DNA from: Bacteroidota bacterium
Lineage (GTDB): Bacteria > Bacteroidota > Bacteroidia > UKL13-3
Direction of reading: 5' to 3'
Assembly: GCA_947449515.1 (NCBI GenBank)
Contig: CANFSD010000124.1
Coordinates: 1 to 5,557, forward strand
Length of the DNA stretch: 5,557 nucleotides
How positions within the stretch are numbered: the first letter of the stretch is position 1; each line of letters begins with the position of its first letter. Of the stretch, positions 1 to 5,557 are shown piece by piece. The notes below the pieces were generated by a model, which had not been told where the DNA came from, did not search any database, and saw nothing but the letters and a program-made list of their open reading frames with translations. A program made the translations under genes and the position numbers.

Positions 1-1
1 A

Positions 2-469
2 TTAGACGACAGAGATAATTTAACCCCTGGATACAAATTTGCCGATTACGAGTTAAAAGGTGTGCCAGTTAGGATAGCAATTGGTCCAAGAGATGTACAA
101 AATGGCACAGTTGAAGTGGCAAGAAGAGATACCAAAGAAAAACAGGTAATGAGTGCTGCAGATTTGGAGCATAAAATCCCTCATTTGTTGGAGCAAATTC
201 AAGCAAATATTTACCAAAGAGCTTTGGATTACAGAAGTGAACATATCCATACCGTTGATACCTGGGAAGAATTTATGGACGCCTTGGAAAACAAGACTGG
301 CTTTGTAAGCGCGCATTGGGATGGCACCTCGGAAACCGAAGAAAAAATTAAAGAAATGAGCAAGGCAACCATTCGCTGTATTCCATTAAATAATCCGCAA
401 GAGAATGGTAAATGTATTTTAACAGGTGCACCCTCTAAAGAAAGGGTTTTATTTGCCCGTGCCTATTAA
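2..469 (+). CDS. proS: prolyl-tRNA synthetase, type 3, C-terminal part (5' end outside window)
   Basis: Cytoplasmic enzyme that charges tRNA-Pro with proline using ATP. Only the last 155 codons are present; the frame is open from position 2, and a GTG at 62 is an internal valine codon, not a start. The visible part begins with an LDDRDNLTPGYKFADYELKG segment leading into the anticodon-binding domain (VPVRIAIGPRD, then a conserved EVARRDTKEK stretch). It finishes with the C-terminal domain of the eukaryote/archaeon-like ProRS class, ending in the conserved RVLFARAY with a terminal tyrosine. Thermus-type relatives bind zinc there through a CxxxxC and a CxxC pair. Here the first pair is replaced by HWDGTSET (codons 314-337) and the second reads CILTG, so only one ligand (Cys at 413-415) remains. 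From memory this loss is usual in Bacteroidota. A terminator follows 23 bases after the stop, so proS ends its own transcript. The family is clear from C-terminal motifs alone. Confidence 0.95.
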   Translation, partial: LDDRDNLTPGYKFADYELKGVPVRIAIGPRDVQNGTVEVARRDTKEKQVMSAADLEHKIPHLLEQIQANIYQRALDYRSEHIHTVDTWEEFMDALENKTGFVSAHWDGTSETEEKIKEMSKATIRCIPLNNPQENGKCILTGAPSKERVLFARAY

Positions 470-492
470 AAATCATAAAATTTAGATAAGAG

Positions 493-525
493 AACGACAC
501 TTGGTGAATGCCAGGTGTCGTTTTT
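493..525 (+). terminator. intrinsic (rho-independent) terminator after proS
   Basis: A 12-base-pair stem is formed by 493-504 (AACGACACTTGG) and 511-522 (CCAGGTGTCGTT). It has one internal U-G wobble and a six-base loop, TGAATG. The 3' arm runs into a T tract at 521-525. Position just after the proS stop and the stem-plus-T-run form make this a convincing terminator for proS. It separates proS transcription from secA. There is no comparable T tract for the opposite strand, so it looks unidirectional. Confidence 0.88.
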
Positions 526-740
526 GTTTAAATAGCAGTAAAACAAGGGTTTGGTTCGAACCGACACTGTAAAAAACGTGAGAAATATTTGAGAATTGAT
601 AGGATATTTTGCCCAAAACCTATTCCTCTGCCAATATGGCAAAATTTGAACTTGGATTAATTTATGCCAATAGAGAAAAATAGCATAAATTTACCGCCCT
701 ATGCATTTTTTGCAGGGCCAATACGCATTAAGATATTATT
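526..740 (+). other. secA leader / intergenic region
   Basis: This 215-base gap between the proS terminator and secA holds no full-size gene on either strand. It should contain the secA promoter, but no good match to the Bacteroidota pattern (TTTG, about 19-21 bases, TAnnTTTG) was found. The best spaced pair is TTTG at 523-526 and AGGGTTTG at 546-553, which matches only half of the -7 element. TAAATTTA at 686-693 has a near-consensus -7 but no partner upstream. Other visible items are a perfect 10-base palindrome GGTTCGAACC (553-562), three copies of GCCAATA (630-636, 666-672, 717-723), a small hairpin (696-718) and a 26-codon open frame running into secA (664-744). Confidence 0.6.
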
Positions 741-744
741 ATGA
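664..744 (+). CDS. possible 26-codon leader ORF overlapping the secA start
   Basis: An ATG at 664 opens 26 codons ending in TGA at 742-744, which overlaps the secA ATG (741-743) as ATGA. An in-frame TAA at 658-660 prevents an earlier start. The predicted peptide begins MPIEKNS. It carries YAFFAGP at residues 13-19 and ends in a hydrophobic, basic tail, IRIKILL. It has no signal peptide and is shorter than the ribosome exit tunnel, unlike SecM, so a secretion-sensing mechanism of the SecM type would be hard to achieve. The stop-start overlap would allow translational coupling to secA. The Ala-Gly-Pro is reminiscent of the SecM RAGP end but lacks the arginine. No Shine-Dalgarno sequence is visible, as for every gene here. 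A frame this short can arise by chance; treat it as a candidate only. Confidence 0.2.
   Translation: MPIEKNSINLPPYAFFAGPIRIKILL
696..718 (+). promoter_or_regulatory. small hairpin in the secA 5' leader
   Basis: GCCCT (696-700) pairs with AGGGC (714-718), and GCA (703-705) pairs with TGC (711-713). This gives eight base pairs with a two-base bulge (701-702) and a T5 loop. It ends 22 bases before the secA ATG and has no T run after it, so it is not a terminator. It overlaps codons 11-19 of the possible leader ORF, so a ribosome there would melt it. A regulatory role is inference; the stem is short and could be incidental. Confidence 0.3.
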
Positions 745-3700
745 TAGGAAGCATTTTTAAAGGAATCACCAAAATTTTCGGAAGTAAATCGGATAGGGAT
801 TTAAAAACCCTTTACCCAATTGTAACGGAAATTAACGCGGCATATGCCACATTACAAAATAGTAGCGATGAAGAATTGCGCGGAAAAACTGCCGAGTTTA
901 AAGCGCAGATCAATGCCAGGTTAGCTGTTATTGACCAAGAAATTGAATCACTTAAAGCCGAGGCACAGGTTGCAGAAATTGACTTAATTGATAAGGATAA
1001 TCTGTTCAAGAAAATAGATCAGTTAAAAAAGCAAAGAGACCAAGAATTGGAAGTGGTGCTCAATGAGATTTTGCCTGAAGCATTTGCTGTTGTGAAAGAA
1101 ACAGCCCGAAGATTGAGTGAAAATAAACAATTGGTTGTTAAGGCAACTGATTGGGATAGAGAATTGAGTGCACGTACCAAGGTAAAAAAACCTGTTAGCA
1201 TTGAAGGAGATAAAGCTATTTGGGCTAATTCTTGGGAAGCGGCAGGACAAACCATTACTTGGAACATGGTGCATTACGATGTGCAATTAATTGGTGGTAT
1301 GGTATTGCACAAAGGTAGAATTTCTGAGATGGCTACAGGTGAAGGTAAAACCCTTGTATCTACTTTGCCATCTTACCTAAATGCCTTGGCTGGACTAGGG
1401 GTGCATATTGTAACAGTAAATGATTATTTGGCACGAAGGGATTGCGAATGGAATGCTCCCCTTTTTGAATTTCATGGATTAAGTGTTGATTGTATAGACT
1501 ACCACCAACCCAATTCTGCAGAGCGCAGAAAAGCTTACCAGGCAGATATTACTTACGGAACCAATAATGAATTTGGTTTTGATTACTTGCGTGATAACAT
1601 GGCCAACAGCCTTGATGAATTGGTGCAACGCAAACACCATTTTGCCATGGTAGATGAGGTGGATTCTGTATTGATTGATGATGCACGTACTCCATTGATT
1701 ATTTCTGGTCCAGTACCACGTGGCGATGATCAACAATTTTATGCCCTTAAATCTAGGATTGAAAAATTGGTAAATGCGCAAAAGGCTTATGTAAATACCG
1801 CCTTGGTGGATGCAAAAAAATTATTAACTGCCAACAATGAAAAAGAAGGTGGTTTTAAATTGTTACAAGCCCAAAGAGGTTTGCCTAAAAACAGTTCTTT
1901 GATTAAGTTCTTGGGTGAATCTGGCATGAAGCAAATCTTAAACAAAACAGAAAACTATTACATGCAAGACCAACAAAAGGAAATGCATAAAATAGATGCT
2001 GATTTGTATTTTGTAATTGACGAAAAAATTAATTCAGTAGACCTTACTGAAAAAGGTGCTGAATTCATTACCACTTCAGGTGAAGATGCTAATTTCTTTA
2101 TTATTCCAGACGTTGGTTCTGAAATAGCCGAACTAGAAAAAATGGGCTTGAATGAGGAAGAAAAAGCTAAAAGAAAAGAGCAGTTAATGCTTGACTTTAC
2201 CATTAAATCTGAACGTATCCACACCATCAATCAATTACTGAAAGCGTATTGCATGTTTGAAAGAGATGTGGAATATATTATTCAAGATGGCAAGGTAAAA
2301 ATTGTAGACGAACAAACTGGGCGTGTATTAGATGGCCGCAGGTATAGTGATGGTTTACACCAAGCCATTGAAGCAAAAGAAAATGTAAAAGTTGAGGCTG
2401 CAACCCAAACCTATGCAACCATTACCTTGCAAAACTTCTTCCGAATGTACCACAAACTTTGTGGTATGACCGGTACTGCAACTACTGAAGCTGGCGAGTT
2501 CTGGGAAATCTACAAATTGGATGTGGTTGAAATTCCTACCAATAGAGCTATTTCAAGAAAAGACGAAGAAGATGTTATTTACAAAACCAAGCGCGAGAAA
2601 TACAATGCTGTAATTGACGAGATAGTAAGACTTACAGAAGCCGGTCGTCCGGTTTTGGTGGGTACTACTTCGGTAGAGGTAAGTGAGTTATTAGGACGTA
2701 TGTTAACCATGCGTAAAATAAAGCACAATGTATTGAACGCAAAACAGCACCAAAGAGAAGCCGACATTGTTGCAGAAGCAGGTCAAAAAAGTGCCGTTAC
2801 CATTGCCACCAACATGGCTGGTCGTGGTACAGATATTAAGCTTGGTGAAGGCGTAAAAGAAGTTGGCGGTTTAGCAATTATTGGTACCGAACGCCATGAG
2901 AGTAGACGTGTAGACAGACAGTTGCGTGGTCGTGCTGGTCGCCAAGGCGACCCAGGTTCATCAAAATTCTTTGTTTCTTTGGAAGATGATTTGATGCGTT
3001 TATTTGGATCGGAACGTATTGCAAGTATTATGGACCGTTTGGGCATGAAAGAGGGCGAAAATATTGAGCACTCTATGATTACCAAAAATATTGAACGTGC
3101 ACAAAGAAAAGTTGAGCAAAACAATTTTGGTACACGTAAACGTTTGCTCGAATACGATGATGTAATGAACTCTCAAAGAGAGGTGATTTACACCAAACGT
3201 AGAAATGCCTTGTATGGCGAGAAGTTAGAATTAGACATTAGCAATACCTTGGCAGATACTTGTGAGGAATTGGTTGAAACCTACCAAGACCAAAAGAATT
3301 ATACCGAGTTTAAGTTTGAGGTGATGCGCATTTTTGCACATGAAACAGCCATAGATGAAGAACGTTTCTTAGGTGGAAAAATGGAACAAGTTTCTGATGA
3401 ATTGTTTTTAGAATTATTGAACCATTACCACCAAAAAACCATTGAAATGGCGCATGTTGCATGGCCAGTGATTAAGGATGTGTATACCAATAGAGGTGCA
3501 CAATTTGAATCGATAGCGGTGCCGGTAAGCGATGGTTTGCACAATATGCAGATTCCAGTAAACTTGAAAAAAGCCTATGACAGTGAAGCAAAAGAAATAA
3601 GTAAAACTTATGAGAAATTTGCTTCTCTATACGTAATAGACAATGATTGGAAAGAGCATTTGAGAGAGATGGACGATTTAAAACAAAGTTCACAAAATGC

Positions 3701-4070
3701 GGTTTTTGAACAAAAAGATCCATTATTGATTTACAAATTAGAATCTTTCAATTTGTTCAAAAGCATGCTTTCGCGCATTAACAAGCAGGTATTGGGCATG
3801 TTGTTCAAAGCATTTATTCCAGTGGAGAATGCCAATGATGTAAAGCAAGCAGACCAACCCAAAAGAGTTGATACAAGCAAATTAAAAACTTCTCGTACCG
3901 ATGATTTGGCTGAAGCACAAAGAAACAACCAAGCAGCTGCACAAGGAACACAAGAGCCTCAAAAACCTGCGCAAATTAAGGGCGTAGTAAAAATAGGTAG
4001 AAATGATGTTTGCCCATGTGGAAGTGGTAAAAAATATAAATCTTGCCATGGCAAGGATGAAATAAACTAA
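741..4070 (+). CDS. secA: protein translocase subunit SecA, long Bacteroidota form
   Basis: ATP-driven motor of the Sec pathway: it binds preproteins and pushes them through SecYEG at the inner membrane. At 1109 residues it is about 200 longer than E. coli SecA (901). Landmarks: N-terminal KIFGSKSDRDLK; Walker A MATGEGKT (197-204, Lys203); Walker B DEVD (305-308), followed by RTPLIISGP leading into the preprotein cross-linking domain; GMTGTA (575-580); TNMAGRGTD (690-698) and RQLRGRAGRQGDPG (726-739) of NBD2; EYDDV (804-808) and DWKEHL (969-974) in the helical scaffold; a polar linker about 1040-1085; and a zinc tail CPCGSG...CH (Cys1091, Cys1093, Cys1102, His1103). Three insertions relative to E. 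coli are seen at about 58-105 (charged, probably helical), 126-175, and 330-420 within the cross-linking domain. An in-frame TAA at 729-731 makes ATG 741 the first possible start. deoC follows after 10 bases. Confidence 0.99.
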   Translation: MIGSIFKGITKIFGSKSDRDLKTLYPIVTEINAAYATLQNSSDEELRGKTAEFKAQINARLAVIDQEIESLKAEAQVAEIDLIDKDNLFKKIDQLKKQRDQELEVVLNEILPEAFAVVKETARRLSENKQLVVKATDWDRELSARTKVKKPVSIEGDKAIWANSWEAAGQTITWNMVHYDVQLIGGMVLHKGRISEMATGEGKTLVSTLPSYLNALAGLGVHIVTVNDYLARRDCEWNAPLFEFHGLSVDCIDYHQPNSAERRKAYQADITYGTNNEFGFDYLRDNMANSLDELVQRKHHFAMVDEVDSVLIDDARTPLIISGPVPRGDDQQFYALKSRIEKLVNAQKAYVNTALVDAKKLLTANNEKEGGFKLLQAQRGLPKNSSLIKFLGESGMKQILNKTENYYMQDQQKEMHKIDADLYFVIDEKINSVDLTEKGAEFITTSGEDANFFIIPDVGSEIAELEKMGLNEEEKAKRKEQLMLDFTIKSERIHTINQLLKAYCMFERDVEYIIQDGKVKIVDEQTGRVLDGRRYSDGLHQAIEAKENVKVEAATQTYATITLQNFFRMYHKLCGMTGTATTEAGEFWEIYKLDVVEIPTNRAISRKDEEDVIYKTKREKYNAVIDEIVRLTEAGRPVLVGTTSVEVSELLGRMLTMRKIKHNVLNAKQHQREADIVAEAGQKSAVTIATNMAGRGTDIKLGEGVKEVGGLAIIGTERHESRRVDRQLRGRAGRQGDPGSSKFFVSLEDDLMRLFGSERIASIMDRLGMKEGENIEHSMITKNIERAQRKVEQNNFGTRKRLLEYDDVMNSQREVIYTKRRNALYGEKLELDISNTLADTCEELVETYQDQKNYTEFKFEVMRIFAHETAIDEERFLGGKMEQVSDELFLELLNHYHQKTIEMAHVAWPVIKDVYTNRGAQFESIAVPVSDGLHNMQIPVNLKKAYDSEAKEISKTYEKFASLYVIDNDWKEHLREMDDLKQSSQNAVFEQKDPLLIYKLESFNLFKSMLSRINKQVLGMLFKAFIPVENANDVKQADQPKRVDTSKLKTSRTDDLAEAQRNNQAAAQGTQEPQKPAQIKGVVKIGRNDVCPCGSGKKYKSCHGKDEIN

Positions 4071-4080
4071 TTATAAAAAC

Positions 4081-4740
4081 ATGAGCTTAGCGATACATAT
4101 TGAACATACAAACCTTAAACCAACTGCAACTGCTGAAGATATCATTCAACTTTGCAATGAGGCGGTTGAAAATAACTTTTACGGGGTTTGTGTGGCACCC
4201 TATTTTGTGCAGCTAGCCAAGAAAACCATCAAAAAAAATGATGTAAAAATTATTACAGTTATTGGGTTCCCTCTTGGCTATTCTAATGTTTCAAGCAAAG
4301 TAGAAGATGCAAAAAAAGCTATCACTGCAGGTGCACAAGAAATTGATATGGTAATAAATATTGCTGCCTTTAAAAGCGGAGATATTGCTACTGTTCAAAA
4401 CGATATCCAGTCTGTTATTACTGCCTGCCATTTGCAAAATAAACAGGCCAAAGTAATTATTGAAACTTGCTATTTGAACGAAGAAGAAATAAAAACCATT
4501 TGCAAAATCTGTGCAGATTGTGAAGCAGATTTCGTGAAAACATCAACAGGATTTGGAACAGCTGGTGCAACGGTTGAAAATGTTAAATTAATGCGCAAAA
4601 CCTTGCCTGCTAAAATAAAAATTAAGGCTGCAGGTGGCATCAAAACAAAGGTATTTGCCCAAGAACTTGTTGCAGCGGGCGCAGATAGAATTGGTTCTTC
4701 TGCCAGTTTAGATTTGGTAAAATTTGATACTGAAGATTAA
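4081..4740 (+). CDS. deoC: deoxyribose-phosphate aldolase
   Basis: Cytoplasmic class I aldolase that splits 2-deoxy-D-ribose 5-phosphate into glyceraldehyde 3-phosphate and acetaldehyde, in the salvage and breakdown of deoxynucleosides. At 219 residues it matches the short form of the family (E. coli is 259). A TIM-barrel layout is seen through its motifs: IEHTNLKP (7-14), GVCVAP (35-40), VIGFPLGYS (60-68), EIDMVIN (87-93, Asp89 matching the catalytic Asp102 of E. coli), KVIIETCYL (124-132), FVKTSTGF (151-158), KAAGGIK (182-188) and ADRIGSSAS (201-209). Lys153 is the expected Schiff-base lysine and Lys182 the second active-site lysine, so the enzyme should be active. The start lies 10 bases after the secA stop with no terminator, and the SPOR gene begins one base after its stop, so it is co-transcribed with both. 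No other nucleoside-catabolism gene is present nearby. Confidence 0.97.
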   Translation: MSLAIHIEHTNLKPTATAEDIIQLCNEAVENNFYGVCVAPYFVQLAKKTIKKNDVKIITVIGFPLGYSNVSSKVEDAKKAITAGAQEIDMVINIAAFKSGDIATVQNDIQSVITACHLQNKQAKVIIETCYLNEEEIKTICKICADCEADFVKTSTGFGTAGATVENVKLMRKTLPAKIKIKAAGGIKTKVFAQELVAAGADRIGSSASLDLVKFDTED

Positions 4741-4741
4741 T

Positions 4742-5131
4742 ATGAAACAAGGGGTATTGGTCTTATTTTTTCTTTTGAGTCTTTCGTTTTATTCGAAGGC
4801 GCAAAATGCCGTTAAAATTATTGCTGATCCTTATTTAGATTCCTTGGTAAATAGAAATATTGAGGAAAACAGAAGTCAACAAACCATTCCCGGCTACCGC
4901 ATCCAATTGTTTTCTGGATCGGAAAGAAACAATGCCATTGCCTTGCGCCAAAAATTTAAGACTGATTTGCCAAATGAATCTGCCTATTTGATTTACCAAC
5001 AACCTTATTTTAAATTGCGCGTTGGTGATTACCACACACTGATAGAGGCTCAACAAATGATCCTACAATTGCAAAAAAACTACAAGCAATTATTGATAGT
5101 TCCAGACAAAATAAATCTACCTAAACTTTAA
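4742..5131 (+). CDS. exported SPOR-domain protein
   Basis: Predicted small periplasmic protein of 129 residues. The N terminus is a Sec signal peptide: MKQG, a hydrophobic core about 5-17 (VLVLFFLLSLSFY), then SKA, with likely cleavage between Ala20 and Gln21. There is no lipobox cysteine and no second membrane segment. After a short linker, a SPOR-like domain fills about 50-120: PGYRIQLFSGSERNNA, then YLIYQQPYFKLRVGDY, then helix IEAQQMILQLQKNY and the last strand LLIVPD. SPOR domains typically bind septal peptidoglycan stripped of its stem peptides, so a cell-wall or division-site role is likely but not shown here. ATG 4742, one base after the deoC stop, is chosen. An in-frame TTG at 4724 would overlap deoC and put six residues ahead of the signal peptide. 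No known gene name is recognised. Confidence 0.85.
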   Translation: MKQGVLVLFFLLSLSFYSKAQNAVKIIADPYLDSLVNRNIEENRSQQTIPGYRIQLFSGSERNNAIALRQKFKTDLPNESAYLIYQQPYFKLRVGDYHTLIEAQQMILQLQKNYKQLLIVPDKINLPKL

Positions 5132-5138
5132 TATTCGT

Positions 5139-5557
5139 ATGAAATTAGTAAGCTATATACACCAAAATAAAACCCAATTAGGAATTTACCAAAATGGAAA
5201 TATTTGGTCATTGAACGCCTTGAATTTTTCGTTGCCAGACAATATGAGAGATTTCTTAAATGGTGGTGAAGCTGCCATGAAAGCGGCAATGGAATTAGAT
5301 GCAGCGCTTAAAAGTAATCCAGATTTAGGGCCAAGTATCAAAGAAAGCAGTGTGGCAATTATTGCACCTGTTCCGCAACCAAGCTCTTGCAGAGATGGCT
5401 ATGCATTTAGACAACATGTGGCAGCAGCCAGGAGAAATAGAGGGGTTCCAATGATACCTGAATTTGACCAATACCCTATTTTCTATTTCACCAACCACAA
5501 TGCTATTCAAGGTCCTGGTGAAATTTTATGCATGCCAGATCATTTTCAAAAGTTAGA
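5139..5557 (+). CDS. fumarylacetoacetate hydrolase family protein, N-terminal part (3' end outside window)
   Basis: The frame is open from ATG 5139 to the window edge, giving 139 whole codons and no stop. Members of this family are metal-dependent hydrolases, decarboxylases or isomerases acting on diketo acids and related compounds, and the substrate cannot be told from this part. Residues 1-60 form a poorly conserved N-terminal domain starting MKLVSYIHQNKTQLGIY. PVPQPSSCRDGYAFRQHV (77-94) then fits the start of the catalytic domain. Asp86 and His93 keep the seven-residue spacing of the metal-binding Asp126 and catalytic His133 of animal FAH (DFYSSRQH). RRNRG, PEFDQYPIFYFTNHN and GPGEI (98-129) follow as in Bacteroidota homologues I recall. 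The downstream acidic metal ligands lie outside the window. The start is seven bases after the SPOR gene, so it is probably in the same transcript. Family certain, function open. Confidence 0.88.
   Translation, partial: MKLVSYIHQNKTQLGIYQNGNIWSLNALNFSLPDNMRDFLNGGEAAMKAAMELDAALKSNPDLGPSIKESSVAIIAPVPQPSSCRDGYAFRQHVAAARRNRGVPMIPEFDQYPIFYFTNHNAIQGPGEILCMPDHFQKL

Noticed and set aside
53..316. Antisense open frame of 87 codons opposite proS, and similar antisense frames across secA.
   Set aside because: They lie wholly within strongly conserved genes on the other strand, have no recognisable domains, and look like shadows of the coding frames.
523..553. Possible Bacteroidota promoter for secA: TTTG at 523-526, 19 bases, then AGGGTTTG at 546-553.
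   Set aside because: The -7 element lacks the leading TA and the -33 element lies in the proS terminator T tract. It is too weak to call.
550..566. GGTTCGAACC (553-562) resembles a tRNA T arm, suggesting a tRNA remnant or attachment site.
   Set aside because: Only one base pair of the T stem can form around the TTCGAAC loop, and there is no acceptor stem or CCA context. It is a short palindrome only.
636..683. A 15-codon frame beginning ATG at 636 (MAKFELGL...) and ending TAG at 681-683.
   Set aside because: It is very short, overlaps the other leader ORF in a different frame, and has no recognisable motif or coupling to a gene.
1479..1781. A 100-codon antisense frame within secA.
   Set aside because: It lies opposite the conserved SecA Walker B region and has low-complexity, non-protein-like composition; no start context supports it.
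4724..4741. TTG at 4724 as an earlier start for the SPOR protein.
   Set aside because: It would overlap deoC by 17 bases and add residues before an otherwise standard signal peptide. ATG 4742 fits better.

Overview
The window reads as a piece of a Bacteroidota chromosome, perhaps Chitinophagia or Saprospiria-like; I cannot place it more finely. The grounds are: an AT-rich genome without Shine-Dalgarno motifs before its genes, all complete genes ending in TAA, a type 3 (eukaryote/archaeon-like) prolyl-tRNA synthetase whose C-terminal zinc cysteines are replaced, a 1109-residue SecA with the large insertions usual in this phylum, and a signal-peptide SPOR protein of the kind common there. All genes lie on the plus strand.

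Layout. Positions 2-469 are the 3' end of proS. It is followed by a strong intrinsic terminator (493-525) and a 215-base leader with no full-size gene. Then come secA (741-4070), deoC (4081-4740), a small exported SPOR-domain protein (4742-5131) and the 5' part of a fumarylacetoacetate-hydrolase-family gene (5139 to the window end; open at the edge). Gaps between the last four genes are 10, 1 and 7 bases with no terminator between them, so they are probably one transcript headed by secA.

How they work together. secA supplies the ATPase motor of the general secretion pathway, and the SPOR protein carries a Sec-type signal peptide and so is a likely client. deoC (deoxyribose phosphate breakdown) and the FAH-family hydrolase are cytoplasmic metabolic enzymes with no evident link to secretion. 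The grouping looks like a housekeeping cluster more than a dedicated pathway.

Most of the window is ordinary core genome. The one stretch that might hide something new is the secA leader. A 26-codon open frame (664-744) ends in an ATGA overlap with the secA start and encodes a Phe-Phe-Ala-Gly-Pro segment. The Ala-Gly-Pro recalls the end of the E. coli SecM arrest motif (RAGP), and a small hairpin (696-718) overlaps those codons. This is a hypothesis: an open frame this short can arise by chance, and no comparison with relatives was possible here.
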